A stretch of 64,000 nucleotides of DNA from Cyclospora cayetanensis. Its lineage: Eukaryota > Apicomplexa > Conoidasida > Eucoccidiorida > Eimeriidae. Every line of letters starts with the position of its first letter. The first letter of the stretch is position 1. The DNA lies in NCBI RefSeq assembly GCF_002999335.1, contig NW_020312099.1, forward strand, positions 32,651 through 96,650, read 5' to 3'. The position numbers and the translations under genes are program-made. Positions 11,351 through 24,876 of this stretch are shown one piece after another. Under the pieces are notes generated by a model. That model saw nothing but the letters and a program-made list of their open reading frames with translations. It was not told the DNA's origin and searched no databases.

Positions 11351-13063
11351 TCAGGGCCACTGCATCCACGAGCAGCTAGATGAGCGTAAGCATTTATTGC
11401 GCAGTAATTTCTCAACCCTGTCCATTTTTAACTTCATACAGATGTACATGTGTGGTGAAAATGATCGGTTTATCGGACTCTCGAACTTGAGTAATGTATT
11501 TTGCCGGATGAAAATCTATTCCAAACCAGGCCGTGGGTTACTCAGCATGATTGTGGGACTTTTGATTCTTGTAGAGAATGTTCCTTGGTCGGGAGAAAAG
11601 AAGGGTCTCTTGTCCTTCCCAGATAGATAATGCCTCCCAAGTGGGCCTCAAAACCAGTCATGTGGTTCCATAATTCGTGCCTCTATATGGCAGGCAGCCC
11701 CCATTTCATGCTTATGACTTCTTACCGCGTAGACGGAGCCTGAACACCTTAGGCTCGCTCAATAGTAATAGAGTGTCTTGGTGTAAAAGCTGGTACTGAG
11801 CCCTGGTGTCGTGGGTACACCTCTACTGTTGTACAAGAGGCATATTACCAAACATACGTATATCACCCTTGTAGTTTATTACATTTAAGCTTAGTATCCT
11901 TCGCAAGCTTATCAATGGTGACCTAGCATACAATTATAATAAGGTTTGGAGTACCGAAATTTACCCTGACTCCTCTAACCACTTAAATTTGTTTCAAGCT
12001 GGAGGTATAGGTTTTCCTGCATTTCCACTTACCTTTGGGGCTTAAAAGCCCTGATGAACACTGGGTGTGCGTAGCTGCTAGTGGTTTTGGGAGTAGCTAT
12101 TAAATTGCCCATGAAACTGCGCAAAAAAGAACTGCAAGCACTACTACGTGGTGCTCGTTCAGTACAGTGGTTTTTCCTCAAAGGTCAAGTGCAGGACAAA
12201 CACCAATGCAGAATCATGCACTCAGCTTGATTGTGGGCAAAAACTACTTCACTAAACAGGAAGCATATGTCAGCAAGAGTGGGAAGCAATGGGGAGAAGG
12301 ATGCGTAGGCCCATATCGAAATATATTACACGATGCCATTGACCGGCTGTACTCGGCGACAGGAAAAAGTCTTTCCATAAATGCCACTCACGAATAGCCT
12401 CTAGGCAAGCGGCGGCTATTCCCCGGTCAGTTCAAGTTGGAGAGCCATCCACCTCCTGAGATCAATGCGGAGTATGTAATGGCACTAACAGCCAAAGATG
12501 CGTATGACAGCACGAATTTAGCCGACACTGAAGTGAGCATGCATAACTCATCGTTAAAGGTGGCGAGCCAGCACAATCCAAGCACAGTTGGACACAGCGC
12601 TTGAAAGCATGTGTGACTGAAATTTCAAAGCTACGGCGTCGATAGTCCTGTAGAGAGCCAGTATGTCACCCTTGTTTTTTTCGTTCCTGCTGTGCGCTGC
12701 CCGTCGGCGGCGAAGGTGCCGACAGGTTGTCTCTTTCCTGCCATCGGCAGAAATGAGCTACCACGTGCCACTTCATCCCCTCATCGACCAGCGTGATTCT
12801 ACCATAGTTTCACAGGCATTGTTGTAGGTAGTGGGTGGCCCTATAATCTCCAAAATCCTTGGGTGTTCTCTAGGTTTCTGAGAAGCTCCTACTTCCCGGC
12901 CCTCTCCAAGGACCCCTTCTACCTGACTAAACACTCTCCCCACACGCTCTGTCCGCTGTGCCTCAACTGGGTTGTGTCCTCATGTTCCGCTTTGCCACCA
13001 TTTACCACGGAGGGCGAAGATCCCAACCCCCCGGCTGGAACACATCATGGGTGGCCGCTCACT
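11351..13063. other. Unassigned stretch between copies D and C
   Basis: This should hold the C-terminal end and 3' LTR of copy C on the minus strand, but I cannot align an LTR here. No gene-like coding signal is seen on either strand. The 3' LTR of copy C may be lost, or the LTR at 10994-11350 may have served both elements. Confidence 0.35.
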
Positions 13064-14270
13064 TTGCAAAGCGAAAATGTGAAATGCAATTCACTACAGC
13101 ATATTGAAAAAGTGCAACTGGTTTGTATTTAACTTTGCCAATACGTTGCAGGATCTTGAGCAGCCCAATAAGACGAGCTGAAGCTTGACTGCACTGCTGA
13201 GCAGTATGAGGCCAGTGGATAGCCGAGCCAGGCCACCTTCTGAATTTACCTATTTGAGTTTTCTCTTTCTGAAGCGTTTTTGCTCTGCATGAGCTTGCAG
13301 GATATGAGCTGCTGCTACCTCAACCAGTTGACTTAAGGCGAATGTTACGGCAGGTGGTCTTCCAAGGTCGACAGCATAAACAATGTCTAGGTCTTTAGCA
13401 CACGCGGGACTCTCGTTTCATGACCCTGAAACAAGTCATGCTTTTAAAATTGTGGATAATGCAGTTTTGTGCTTGTTGTGCCCCGAGAAGTGAGCCCCAT
13501 TTCGGCTTGTCACTTTGGATGTATCTTCGTAGGATCTGCTTTAGTGTGCGACGAACTTGCTCGGTCTATCTAACCAACTGGGGGTGCCAAAAATTTAAGA
13601 AGGCATGCGTGGCTTTCAACTGGTGGTAGAAGAGCTCTCACAGCTATCAAAGAAAGCACGCATCACGGTGTGCCACTGGCAGAGCTGGCAAACCATGGAA
13701 AAATACTAGATATTCCGCCCACAAATCCTAGGTGGCCGCGGTAATTACATGAGTACAGACGAGAATAAAATGCGCCATCTTATCAACGACATCCACCAAG
13801 GTGAGGATTACACCAGGTGCTCTTGCGGTAAATGGGAGCACCAAGGTGAAGATCACTAGCCCTTGCGCCCGTTGTGTCTTTAGGAAACTTGCCGAGTTTC
13901 AAAGTAAGCCAACAAGTTTCATGCATACTACTCCAGCCAATCTGCGGCGTGGGTAGGATTACATGAACTCACTGGCGAACGTGCATATGTCAGCCTAGAA
14001 GAGCTGTCTGGCAAGGGTGTCATATGTTTTCTTCACACCCTTGTGCCCTGGTGTATGATTGCCATCTGCAAAGCAAATGGCATTCTGGAGACAAATCTGT
14101 CCGGTAGATATGCCAAAGCTCCTTCATATGAATCATAGGCAACCCCGCGAAGTAGCTTGAATTTGCCCTGAATTTCTTTAGTCTTCGCAATCAACGCATG
14201 CAATCCTTTGATGAGCAATTGGAGCTTGCAAAATCCGGACACCACCGCAGGTACTGATACCACCATTTAC
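13064..14270 (-). pseudogene. Decayed integrase of copy C
   Basis: At 13575-13420 the minus strand encodes TEQVRRTLKQILRRYI, then KPKWGSLLGAQQAQNCIIHN. This matches the end of the Ty3/gypsy integrase core (TERVNRTLEQYLRCYV, then WxxLLPLAEFAYNN). At 13185-13064 it encodes SARLIGLLKILQRIGKVKYK and further residues, matching the C-terminal GPY/F module (PRFIGPFKVLERIG). The zinc-binding end probably lies near 14030-14266, but its histidines and cysteines are not clear. Stops and frameshifts occur throughout. Confidence 0.6.
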
Positions 14271-14724
14271 AGCCATTGCAGACTTCCCAAGAATGCTTCT
14301 TTTCTCGATGTGCAAGGGTATGAAAACCTTTTGGGGTGTGTGGTACAAGTTCCTATTCATCTGCTGCATTCACGACCCTGGACAAGCCCATGGAAGGAGC
14401 TTTTTGTGGTGTGGTGCGATCCTGCTATTCGGTTTTCTGGCAGCAAATGCTTGGAACGAGTGCATCTGTATTGACTCTCCTAGAACCAGGTTTGTCCGCG
14501 AAGCCTAGGCCATGAAAACCCATGAGGAAGTCGAGCCATTCAATGGCTCGCACCGAAGCAAGGACCTTGTGGCTTGAGATTTAACGTACTGTAATTCCTG
14601 CTGCTTCATGTAAAGGATAGCTTTCGCAACCAAGACTATGCGTCCCCACTGTGACAGAGACAGAGTATAGGCTAATTGCCCATCAATTCATGCAACACCT
14701 CGCTCCTCAGCATCAGGCATCTTT

Positions 14725-15330
14725 TTATTCATAAGTCACCGGCTCCCTGTAGCACTCCAGCACCCTGGCAGCTGCTTGCACTGATGCCTCTTTTCGCAGA
14801 GATATAAGGACTGTTGAGATCAGAAGCCCGTAAGGTAGTGACACGACAAGCCTGTACTTCAAAGCCTTCACCGCTGCTGTGCGCTTCGCTCTGCACATAG
14901 AATCGTTCCCCTTTTTTGTGAGCTGTCCAGGGGTCTCGCCACATTGGCTAGCGCTGGCTGCATACACAGACTGCAGAAACCTCATAGGCTAGAAAAATTG
15001 CTTGATTCGTTGCTGTTGTAAAATCTTTTCTGGCCCAGATTCGAGAGCCTTGACCTTCGACACGATGGAAATTATTGTGTCTGCGTTCACAGGCACATCG
15101 TGAGCTTGAGAATCATTTTGTAGGCCCGGAAAAATTTGCAACAGTTTATCCAGCGATGAGTTTCGCGCCGTAGAAAAAACCTCAAGGTAAGCGATTACTC
15201 CTCCACCAATTTTGGGTACAAACACATGAATCACTGTTGATTGAAGTGTGCCTGAAGCTCCCCGCAGGCTAAAAAATATGACCTTGACTAAAAGTGCTTG
15301 ACATTGGTACAGAATGCCGTCCGGCACGGA
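14725..15330 (-). pseudogene. Decayed reverse transcriptase / RNase H of copy C
   Basis: The minus-strand frame 15327-14989 encodes RGASGTLQSTVIHVF followed by GGGVIAYLEVFSTA and LDKLLQIFPGLQ. This aligns with the RT palm of Ty3/gypsy elements (NAPATFQRxMxxVF, then GVIVYLDDVLVFS, then EHLxxLxxVFxxL). The catalytic YLDD is YLEV here (about 15205-15150), so the active site is lost. The next frame, 14985-14725, is where RNase H is expected, but only position and loose resemblance support that part. Confidence 0.6.
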
Positions 15331-17749
15331 TCCTCCGTTGCCGCTGGCATTCGGTCAAATCCATGCCCCACGTCCATCGTTGCAAAACTCCTTGCATTGC
15401 GCTGGTATGACTAGCGCCACCTGGATCTTGGACGTCGGGTATTCGGGCAGTATCGCTGGCATGGTGCTCCTTTCAGTTCGTCGCCACATGCTATTGCTGC
15501 TTGCATGGTGCGTCATCTTCTAAGGTAACATCATAGATGATGAGGCAGAAGTAAAGGACCCAACGATTTTCCTGTTTTTGTGTTCAAGGTCTCGCAGGAT
15601 CGTCCACTGTGCTTCAAGATCTTCAGAACTCAGCCAGTAACGAGGTCATTATTAAGCATCTTGCCACTCTGGCCGAGTTAACACGTCCATGACCATGTGG
15701 TGGTCAAGAGCCCGCGTTGGGTTAAAGGGTTATGAACAGCGAGTTCTTACGCACTACCCATTCTTCAAAGGGACGATAGCTCCGCCCATTAAGGGTTGTT
15801 ACCACTTAAATCTCCCAAGTTATTGACTTTTCCACACACTATTCCATGCTATGTTCTAGCGCTGGCTGACCTCCTGTAAAGGATTTTTTGCACTCGACTT
15901 CGAAGGGGCGTTTGCCACCATCACCTGCATTTGTCGTATTCTCGACGGCACCGACGGGACACCTCTCCAACTGGAGTCGTGGCTTTGCTCGTGCCCATTT
16001 CCCTGCAACTCTTAAAATCTTCGTATTATTCAAGCAGATTTAAATGCTTTTAGATGAGCTATACTTTTTAAATGCGATGTGTGCGAGGATGGCTGCCTGT
16101 AGTACGCCCATTCGTTGAACGTTCTCCAGCGTCTGGAGGCTCGCTGCAACTGTGGCTATGCGGTGTGCTTCTTCTATCTTTGTCAAACACCAGCTGTTGC
16201 ATTGACTATTCGTTTACAATAGGAGAGGGCTCATGTGGAATATTAGGAAGCGAACACGGCACGTCAGGAGGAATGACGTAATCCACTAGCAGCTCTGCGA
16301 AGACTTCGCCAATAGTAAATAATTACCGACCATAGAATGCGGTGCTTCAGTAGCCAGGAAGCTGTAAGGGCTATAGAAGTCTTCAACTGAGAATGTATCG
16401 GCCTCTGGAGCAACCACAAAGTCAGAACCAGAAGCTGCTTGAAAGTGTATGCTGGGGTAGAGCACGGTGGTATACAAGGCAACATCCGAAACCAGACTTG
16501 GCGCGATCATCAGCCTGTTGGAGTTTGTTTCAACCAAAGTATAAGCCGCTTGACCCTTTAATGCCGGGACACAGGACACAGACTAGCCCTTCGCCACTCA
16601 GAGCAGCCGATAAGCGCGAAAAAATGTGTATTCATTCACCAACGCTGCACGCACATCACCATGGTTGAGGGTTCAAGATTTCGTTTTGTGTCTTCATTTT
16701 GGGGTCTCAGAGTAAAACCTATGGCTTTCCCGTTGTCTGTAGCTCTCTGTAAGTCGATGTTACTAGTGCCTCCTATGCGCTCATGGTTGTGAACGCTACC
16801 TGCCTCCAGTTCGATCCCTTCACATGACCTGTTGTGCTCGGATTGCTGCAAACCATTAATTCATGTCTTGTGATACTCTTCCTCTCATTTACATATTCCT
16901 TATCTGCTCTTGTTCCAAGCTGCGTTTTACTTCGCGTGTTCTCGCTGCTGAGGTGTGTGCTCTAAATGACTCAATATCTCGTCTCCAAGAGAGCTTTTCC
17001 TCAAGTCCTCCTGAGACCCACTTTGTACGAGGCCCTCTGAATCAGACGTTAACTTTTAAATCCCTTTCGCACAAGTTGCTACTACTCCTTCACGGCGCGC
17101 GTCTGTGCTATACGTCCGCAGACTACTTCAACGGGTCCAGAGGCCTTGAGGCCCTGCCTTTAGCAGCATCTCCGTAGGTAGCTTACTCAAACGTCTATTG
17201 GGACCTACGCTCACTCCTACTTCGTCAAGATTGGTTTCTAGGGGGGTTCATTTATTCTCTTCACTGATCCCTAGCACCCCCGTCCGTGATCAGTGTCAAT
17301 CGACGAAGTGGCTGGTGTGTCTGCTCTACTCTGTTCCCTCGCTTCATTTACCTGTGACGTAGTCTGTAGTCTTTTCCATTGGTGCCTTCTAGATCACTTT
17401 GACCCTGCTTCCGCTCGTGCCTTTTGGGTCGCTGATGGAACTGTGTTAGCCACGACGCCTTGTAGCCTTGGACACTGCTGTGCTTGGTGGGTGACCTGCT
17501 CGGCGCTCCAAAGGCTCCCCAGGTACCTACATCACTATGCACGTGTTCTACGAGATTTTTGTTGGCTAGGGCTTAGTTACTCCCTGGCCACTTCGGAGTT
17601 GCCGTTTCCCTGGATCGGCCTCTGGCATCCAACATTCACTCGCTAACCCTCATTCTCCTCCTGCGATTAGTAGGCAAGACGTTGCCAATAACCCCACATT
17701 TTGTGCTTATTGCAGTGACTGATTTAAATCTCTACCAAAAAATTAGCAT

Positions 17750-18740
17750 TTGGGCACTTCCAGGATAGGTATCAGGTGCATCTGTTGCACGTGTAGCGCC
17801 GCGTCCAGCATTTTTGGCCGGTGGCTGTTCTCACACCCTTGATCCGAGGACCAGCAATCCCGGGAGCCTTCTGCTCAGTAGTTCGCCCTGTGGGCGACTC
17901 TCCCAGTTGCGACCAGCCTCAAGCCTTTTGCTTGTCGGCCCCCTTGTACTCTGCTCGGCCATTCGCATCCGGCAGTACCCATCGTTGCCTGGTTAGTTCT
18001 GGTTTACTCTCAACTCTGGCTTGAATCTTTTTGTGCTCTCCTACAATATAGTACACTTTTTTCGAAATATCAATGCGTTGAGCTTGCAGAGTCTCCCTTC
18101 TCTGCTATCGCCAATTCTTGTGGTGCACCATTTACCACGTCAGAAAGAAGGCCCGAGCCGAATTTGGGCTTGAGCATTTCCACGGATTCTTCCTCTGCCG
18201 CTAAGATATCAAAAAACTTCTCAACCATTACTATAAAGTCTCGTGCTGACTCCACCTCTGTAGCTGCCTGATAGTAGAAACCACTGCCATGCACCCCTAA
18301 AAAGCTGTATTATCAAGTAATAGAAGTCTTTTCATGTTTGTCATAGTAGTCTTGTGCTCATATTCTATTCATGCGGTAAAACATGCAGGCTTTGGTTCTC
18401 ATGAAGGCCGAGACGATAGCGACCTTCTCTTCAGCACAATTCAAAGCGTCGTAGTAATGAGCATGAGCCACCTTCTTGGACAAAAACTGCAAAGCATACA
18501 TGGAGGCTTGCGCAACACGGTTCATCGCACTACTGCTTAACTTCAAAAAAAACGGAGTCGGAGATGGGTGTCAAAGCCACTTGCATCCATTTTTGGAAGC
18601 AGTTTTGCATTTTCATCATTTGGCCCTCGACGTTTACACCTACTGGGCGTCTGAGCAAGGCTGTGGGCCTCTCTGGGTCACCAGCTGACCTTAGCTGCAA
18701 GTCCATACGCGAATAGCCCGCTTCTGGGGACAAAGGGGTT
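17750..18740 (-). pseudogene. Gag-like degraded coding stretch of copy C
   Basis: Minus-strand frames overlap in series: 18733-18530, 18546-18358 and 18294-18070. They look like translated helices (for example NRVAQASMYALQFLSKKVAH and FIVMVEKFFDILAAEEESVE), followed by a Pro/Gly/Lys-rich linker near 18060-17800. The position upstream of RT on the same strand suggests gag. I see no intact CCHC knuckle and cannot exclude an unrelated decayed gene. Confidence 0.35.
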
Positions 18741-21495
18741 TTTAGGTCAGCCGCAGGATTTTGGGGTGTGTTCCAGGAAGTCTTTCGCGTGGTACTGGCC
18801 CTATCAAAGGTGGGTAATCGTCATTTGGTTGAATGCTGGAGTTGGTGGCTATTCCCGTCTTATTCAAGCTTGGGCCCATTGATAGCAGAGGTGATTGTGA
18901 AGCTCAAATGTGGCCTGCGTCGGGGGTCCGGCAGCGGTCTTTGTAGTGGCCGGCTGCGCGGTCGCAGGAAGTTTGCCCAGCTGTAATACTTAGCAGTTTT
19001 CATGAATCTTGTTACGAATGTACAGATAAAGTTGAGGACTCTTCCATCCCGGGGAATCTGCGGAAGAATCTGGTCACACATCGGTTTTTTGGCTGTGGCT
19101 TGTAGTCCAGTCATACCTACAGTGGGAATGTGGTTCTTATCATCACCGTACTTCGTAGTATATGTATCATGTCTAGCGAAATGAATAGTTTGCTAACCTA
19201 TGTGTCTCCTACACGCTTGTTACCTAGTTCTCTCTGAGCACCGCGTTTCCTCTGGGCCACCCCTGCACAGGGTCGCTGCAAGGTTCGGCAAAGTCGCCAT
19301 TGCCATCCGCCAAAATTGTGCTAATCTCGCCGGATAACAACTATTAGGCGAGATGGATGGCCTTATGAATGATCTAAAGGCCTTGCGAAGTCCATCTACA
19401 CCTCGAGCACGCTCCGCAGCTAAGAGACGAGCGGCACCAGGCAGCACCTCGGCTGGACTGTTGCCTCCCTCCGAACACCCAAATTACCGGAACCAAGTCG
19501 TCTAGTGGGGCTGATTGATGAGCTACAGTGCATTCCCGATTCTTCAGAACATGGTTTCGGTAGAAAGGGTCTCTAATGAGGGCTCACTGCGCGATTGTCC
19601 AGTAGTCCTCAAGTCGAAGACCACTTTACTCAATCCTCCTTAGAACAGTTGCAACTGCTATCCTCAAAGTGAATTAGCAATTTGTGCTTTGGTAACAGGC
19701 GCGCCTATTGCTTCAAGAAATCCCTTGTGATATACCTCTATGCTTTCCTTCCGGTGCACGTGCGCGAGCCAGACCCCAGAAGCGAAAACAAAAGAAATCG
19801 TTACCAAAACAACCCCTAGTTTGAAAAGGGAATCGGCTAATCTTGTGCTAAAGCCAACTGGGTGGCCGGTTATCTGGGATGGTCTATGTGTGCTAGCCAG
19901 AATTAGGGCTCCAGGAAAATGGCTTCCCCATCAGCCTTGTGGGTGTCAGTGCCGCTTCAATGACGAGCAGCTGGCTGAGAAACAAGCTTTCGTTATCTAC
20001 CCATCTTCCACCCCTGCTTGGAGTTCATGCAGTATGCTTAATATGCACAATTGTGGAAGAGCAACACACAATTACAAGATTTGGTACAACATACGGACCC
20101 GCAGTTCTTGTCATGAAATATTTTTTTTGCATTATTATCCTGCTTATTATATTAATGGTCATGCATATGCAGTAAGCGTTCTCAAGGCCTGAGAACCCTG
20201 TAAGACTATAGGCGGTTAGGACCCATAGTGCTACAGGGGTAGGTGCTGGTAGCGAGCCTTTGCTTCGATGAAAGCAGCTGGACGCGATTATAGTGTTCCT
20301 CTGCTACAGCTACCCTCAGGTCCCATGGATGCCACTCCCGCCGCGCCACAAGCCTCCCACTCGCAAGCAAGCATTCTGCTGCCTGCTTCATCAGTCCTTA
20401 CAACAGTTAGACTTCAGTATAGAGATTGTTAAATCTAACAATTCTCAAATATTAACCCCTCGCAGTTATATCCGTAACACCAAAATAGTTTTAAATTTCT
20501 GGTATCAATTATATTACCTTTGGACAAACCTCCGCGGAAAGCTAAGTAACTAAAGGGCTGCAGAGCCTGAGTCCTTAAAATGGTGCTGAAGCGTTTTCAC
20601 GTGCCACGCAAGCAGCGGATTATCCGCCAGCAAATTTCCTTCAGCGTTTAATCTTTTAAAACTCGGAAAAGACCTCTTGAGTCAAAAACCTAAACAAACA
20701 ATTATACGAAACAAAGTCGTCCTCGCTAGGTTTCGCTCAAGCCTTGCTTTGGGGATTTATTTACTAATGCGGCGGGGGTGAAACCACTGAGAACTTGGAT
20801 GGGGTCCGGTGGCATGCACAATGCAGCTAAATTATGCGACGAAAGCCTATGTTTCTTCTTCTTAGTGTGTATCGTATGATTGGTGACTTTATTTCTTCTT
20901 CAATTACCTAGTAAGGATATCTGCTATGCCCTGGGTAGTATCGCAGGAGTGATCACACTTGTATTTGCTATTCTACCTGTCTAGGCCTGCTGGGTACCCC
21001 TTCCCTTCCTTCCGTTTTGCACCTCGCCGATGCAAACGCGTAGGGCAAAACTCGCAGATCTCTCACTTTCCTCTCCACATCTAAATGCCGTCTTGCCTTC
21101 CTTTCTCAGCAACAATCGTCCCACACCTGCCAATTGCCTTGAACAAGACATCCGTCGCGACCTGCCTGCTGATAGTTCTAGAATCCTGGGCTTGTGTTTC
21201 CACAGCGCATCACAGAGCAGGAACAAAAGTAACACTATCGTACCACGCGTGTCATTGTGAAAAGATAAAACTAAGCTAAGCAAGCCGAGGGCCTGCCAAA
21301 CTCGATATTGAATGAAAATACGCTATATTGTAGCCGCACTTGGCCCTTTGAAGATCCCTACACCCAGTTCCGCAATCGCAGCCCATCGCTGCGTCTTCTG
21401 AACATACGGCCGTGATATACAACGAGCAGGGCCTACAGGATGTACAAAGCGAGAGTCTGTAAGTTTTCAGTTTGATCTGAGCCCGTTCGCATTAC

Positions 21496-22690
21496 CTATG
21501 ATAGCATTTCCTTCATTCCTTGTATTGTTTGCATTCGCTCCAGATGCCCCTTATGAATCCCTTCCAGCACCCCAGCGACGTCTGCATCCGTCCACTTCTT
21601 AGCGACCTCACGAAGCAGAAAATCGGTTATTAGATCATTCCCGTAAGCCTCTCCCATGGAACGGATTTGACTTGTCATGATTCCTGGAGAGATTGGAGGG
21701 AGCTCACCGAGCATACCCAACGATTCCTCTTTGGTCGTTTAAAGACGGCGGATGCAAAGGCACTCAACTCCGCTGCCACTGCTTTGTTGTTCTGATCCGC
21801 AAAATGATAGACTGAGAAGAATAAGGCCAGATTTTCAGCCCGCGCCTTGGAAATAAGCCTACCACCTGTAGTGGCGCCTGCTGCCAAATTTGCAACCGGG
21901 CAGCTAAGCATTTCAGCGAAATCCTCAAAAGAAACAGCACCTGCCCCTTAAAAAGCAGACAAGCCTTGTTGACTTCCGGTTGCGAATAAAAATGGAATAT
22001 TTTTAGCTCCACACTCTTTGATATGAAGGTCAGACCTTGTACACGCCGCGTGCTCCCATTAATGACCGCAGTAACTGCCTTAGCTTGCAGTTCCTGTTCA
22101 GCTTAACTGTGTGACTTAGCTTTGGATTTAACAGAATTAGTGCATCTTTCCAAGGTATCCACAAACCGTTCTTTAACATCCTCGTATACGAATAAAGCAG
22201 TAAATGCCTTACGAGCGTCCTCTGTTGCATCGCCCCACGCACGTCGCAGCACCGCAAGAGCCTCTAGGGGCGTTGTTGGGAGTGGTACCACTTCTGGAGC
22301 ACGTAGCACTTCGACAGTCTTTGGAGTTAGGACTGGAGAGGCGACTGGAGGTGGCACTGGATAGCTGATCTCAGGTGATGGTTTGACCGCTGGAGGTGAC
22401 TTTTTTTGGAAAAAGAAAGCGGTCCCTTAACGCAAAAACGCTGCATCAAACGACCACCGCGAAAAGGAGAGCAAGCATTGCGCCGAGCCGTTGTTTAGAG
22501 CTACGCCGATCATCCGTATATCTCTCCTCTATATTTCAAAGCCTTTTTCGATGCTGTCCATGTCCTGTTCCCATTCCTCCTGCACTGCTACAGTCTCTGC
22601 ATCCAGCACATCTATGGAGCCCACACCAGCCCGGAGCGAACTAATAGGATCTTTCAAAGGAGCCACCGTTCTCTCTTATAATATACTTCA
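21496..22690 (-). pseudogene. Unassigned, disrupted protein-coding-like segment
   Basis: I do not recognise this protein. On the minus strand, at least four stretches look translated: 22680-22535 (acidic, containing SIDVLDAETVAVQEEWEQD), 22410-22103 (Pro/Val-rich, then helical: LEALAVLRRAWGDATEDARK), 21945-21725 (VSFEDFAEMLSCPVANLAAG and further residues) and 21720-21496 (VAKKWTDADVAGVLEGIHKG, ending in TAG). They follow one another on one strand but are separated by a TAG, a TAA and at least one frame change, with no good splice sites at the breaks. Either it is a decayed gene or gag, or a spliced gene whose introns I could not place. Confidence 0.35.
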
Positions 22691-24363
22691 AACAAAACAA
22701 TACTAATTTGAATGGTCATGATAATCAAGTGTGCAGAAAAAGCTCGAAGAACAGCCTGAGCAGGGGCGCAGCTTGCGCTGTTGCTGTTCGTGGGAATTCC
22801 GAAAGCAGCATACGCCAACGAAAGAAGGTAAACGTACGAAATGGCGGGCGAGTTATGCAAGGAGACGTAGGGCATACGTCACGTAGAGGCAAAGGATAGT
22901 ACGTCAATACTATACAGACATGCAGCTTCAGGCTGCTGGGGCACCAACAGCCGATGCTACGCAGAACAGGTTCTGAGGGCCCTAGCTCTGCGATATGTAC
23001 CTTTGGTCATAGAAGGTACACACAATACTCAAATGATTGGGCCATTAGTGTTGTTAATTGCACGTGATTGCCCGAAATTTGCCAAATTCATATGTATGTG
23101 TGCCTTGGCATTGCTCTACAGGAATGAATGCTTAGCCTTTGGGCCCAAAGCAGGACGGGAGAGATGTGTATCCAAAAGTGCTATAAAAAGGGTCCATAAA
23201 CCCCAATAAATGTGGAGGGCAATATGATATCGGCAAATTTCTAAGAATTGTGGTTGTAGATTCTTTGAGGAAATATCTGGTGCTCTCGGTCAGAAGAAGT
23301 GCTGGTGTCAGATCCCAGGTGGCTAGTGTGCTACCGCACGCCACTATGGTAAAAGTTTGTTGGGGTACAAGCTCCATTAGATTTATGTCAATCAGTGTTT
23401 GCTCGAATATCTGTGTTGCTTTTTGTAACAGCGCGTAACCGATAGGCGCTAGCTACCTCGAATCTTGCTACCTTCCTTGTTAGTAGTCCCCAGAACTGTG
23501 AAAACCGTAGTCATTCACAGAATCGTCAGCTTCGACGAGTTATTGTTACTAAGTGAATAACAAATCTGGCTTCCGGTCCATAAAGTTGCTTGTGTTCACT
23601 TCGGAGTGTGCTAATTTCCTAACTCAACCCAGCGCAAGCTCAACCGTGCTTGCTGGCTGTCTCGCTCCAGATAAGGTCTCCGGAGCCACTAAGCTCTAGG
23701 CTCAATGTGAGCATTACTGGAAGCTACCGAATACAAGCCAAAACACTTCAACCCTCCGGCCCTCTTCCCTCAGCGGGCCCAACACTCGGGGAAAGGGTCA
23801 GCTAGGTGCGCGTCCGTACACACGCTGGAATCACTCCCAGCATTCACAAGTAATTGCACACAGCAAATACCACACCAGCACGCAATATTGCATCTTGTTG
23901 TATCTAGCTAACATCACTCTGAGATACATGTAATATGAACAGATACGCCAACCAGTCAATTCTTTGCAAAGTCTTATCATATGTAGCTACGGTAGTAGAA
24001 AGCCTCCGAATATTCTGTAGCCCGCTACTCTGACTACGAAAAAGGTGTGGAAGCGCACTCTCTAGCTGTTTTATCTTATTCATTCTATGAACCGTGAGAA
24101 GCGCTGGCAAAAGAGTGGCTGAGCTTTTAGAAGGAAGGCCGATCGTGAAAGCGGCAACCACCATGCTGTGATGACATGGAAGTGGCACAAAGCAGAGCGA
24201 GACAATGAGAAATCAAGAGCAAGCAACTGCTTCAGGGGGTTTTATATTTGCGCTGGAAAATTGCCGTATAGTTCAATCGCATTGTTTGCGCACAATGGTT
24301 TTCTATGCCCTGGTGCTCTCTTCTGTCTGGAGTGCATAACAGAGTGGCAGCACAGACGTCTGA

Positions 24364-24876
24364 GTGTCAATCAGTCGATCTGAGAAGACATCACTGGCGC
24401 GTAAAAGGGGAGACTGGCGAAGCCCTCAGTCGCATAAGAGAGGTAGCGTACGTCACTCATGGCATCAGAGAGCTGAGGTGGAGGATGTGAAGTGGAAAAG
24501 GCAAAAAAAGAAACACAGGCAGGCAAGCAGGCTCCCAAAGGGCACGTGTCGTGCTGCTAACACGCTCAAGGCCAAATCTCTAGTTAGGGAAGCCACGGAA
24601 GCGGGTAAGGAAGCATTTAGGGGAAAATACTGATGGCAGGGGAGCAAGCAGGACTGTGCAATGGCGGCACAGGAAAAGCAAGAGGAAGATATTCTAGGAT
24701 GCCTCGATAAATGCGAGCTCGCCAAAGAGAAGGAAAGTAAAGAGCTACGGAGCCTATGTAGCGGCAAAGCGCTCGAGCCACCGGCGTACAACACAAAGGC
24801 AAGCCTAAAACAAGGGGCGCCCGTGACGACACGCACACCAGCTGCTGAACCCTGTGATGTGGCTACAGGCCTTTGA
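24364..24876 (+). other. Charged, coiled-coil-like open stretch, unassigned
   Basis: Two adjacent plus-strand frames (24364-24633 and 24661-24876) encode Lys/Glu/Arg-rich sequence, for example QEKQEEDILGCLDKCELAKE. They overlap a 186-aa minus-strand frame of low-complexity Ser/Leu/Cys composition, which looks like its shadow. No start context, splice sites or family match is visible. It could be a relic of a coding exon. Confidence 0.2.

Larger units (their letters stand above)
13064..18740 (-). mobile_element. Ty3/gypsy retrotransposon remains, copy C
   Basis: A minus-strand element in order gag-like (18740-17750), RT (about 15330-14990), RNase H-like (14985-14725), integrase (about 14270-13420) and integrase C-terminal GPY/F-like segment (13185-13064). 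All parts are broken by stops. The gag-like part does not visibly match the gag of A, B or E, so this may be a second lineage or a more diverged copy. No LTR is assigned to it. Confidence 0.6.

Noticed and set aside
11295..11630. 111-aa plus-strand open frame
   Set aside because: Its first part is antisense to the 5' LTR of copy D.
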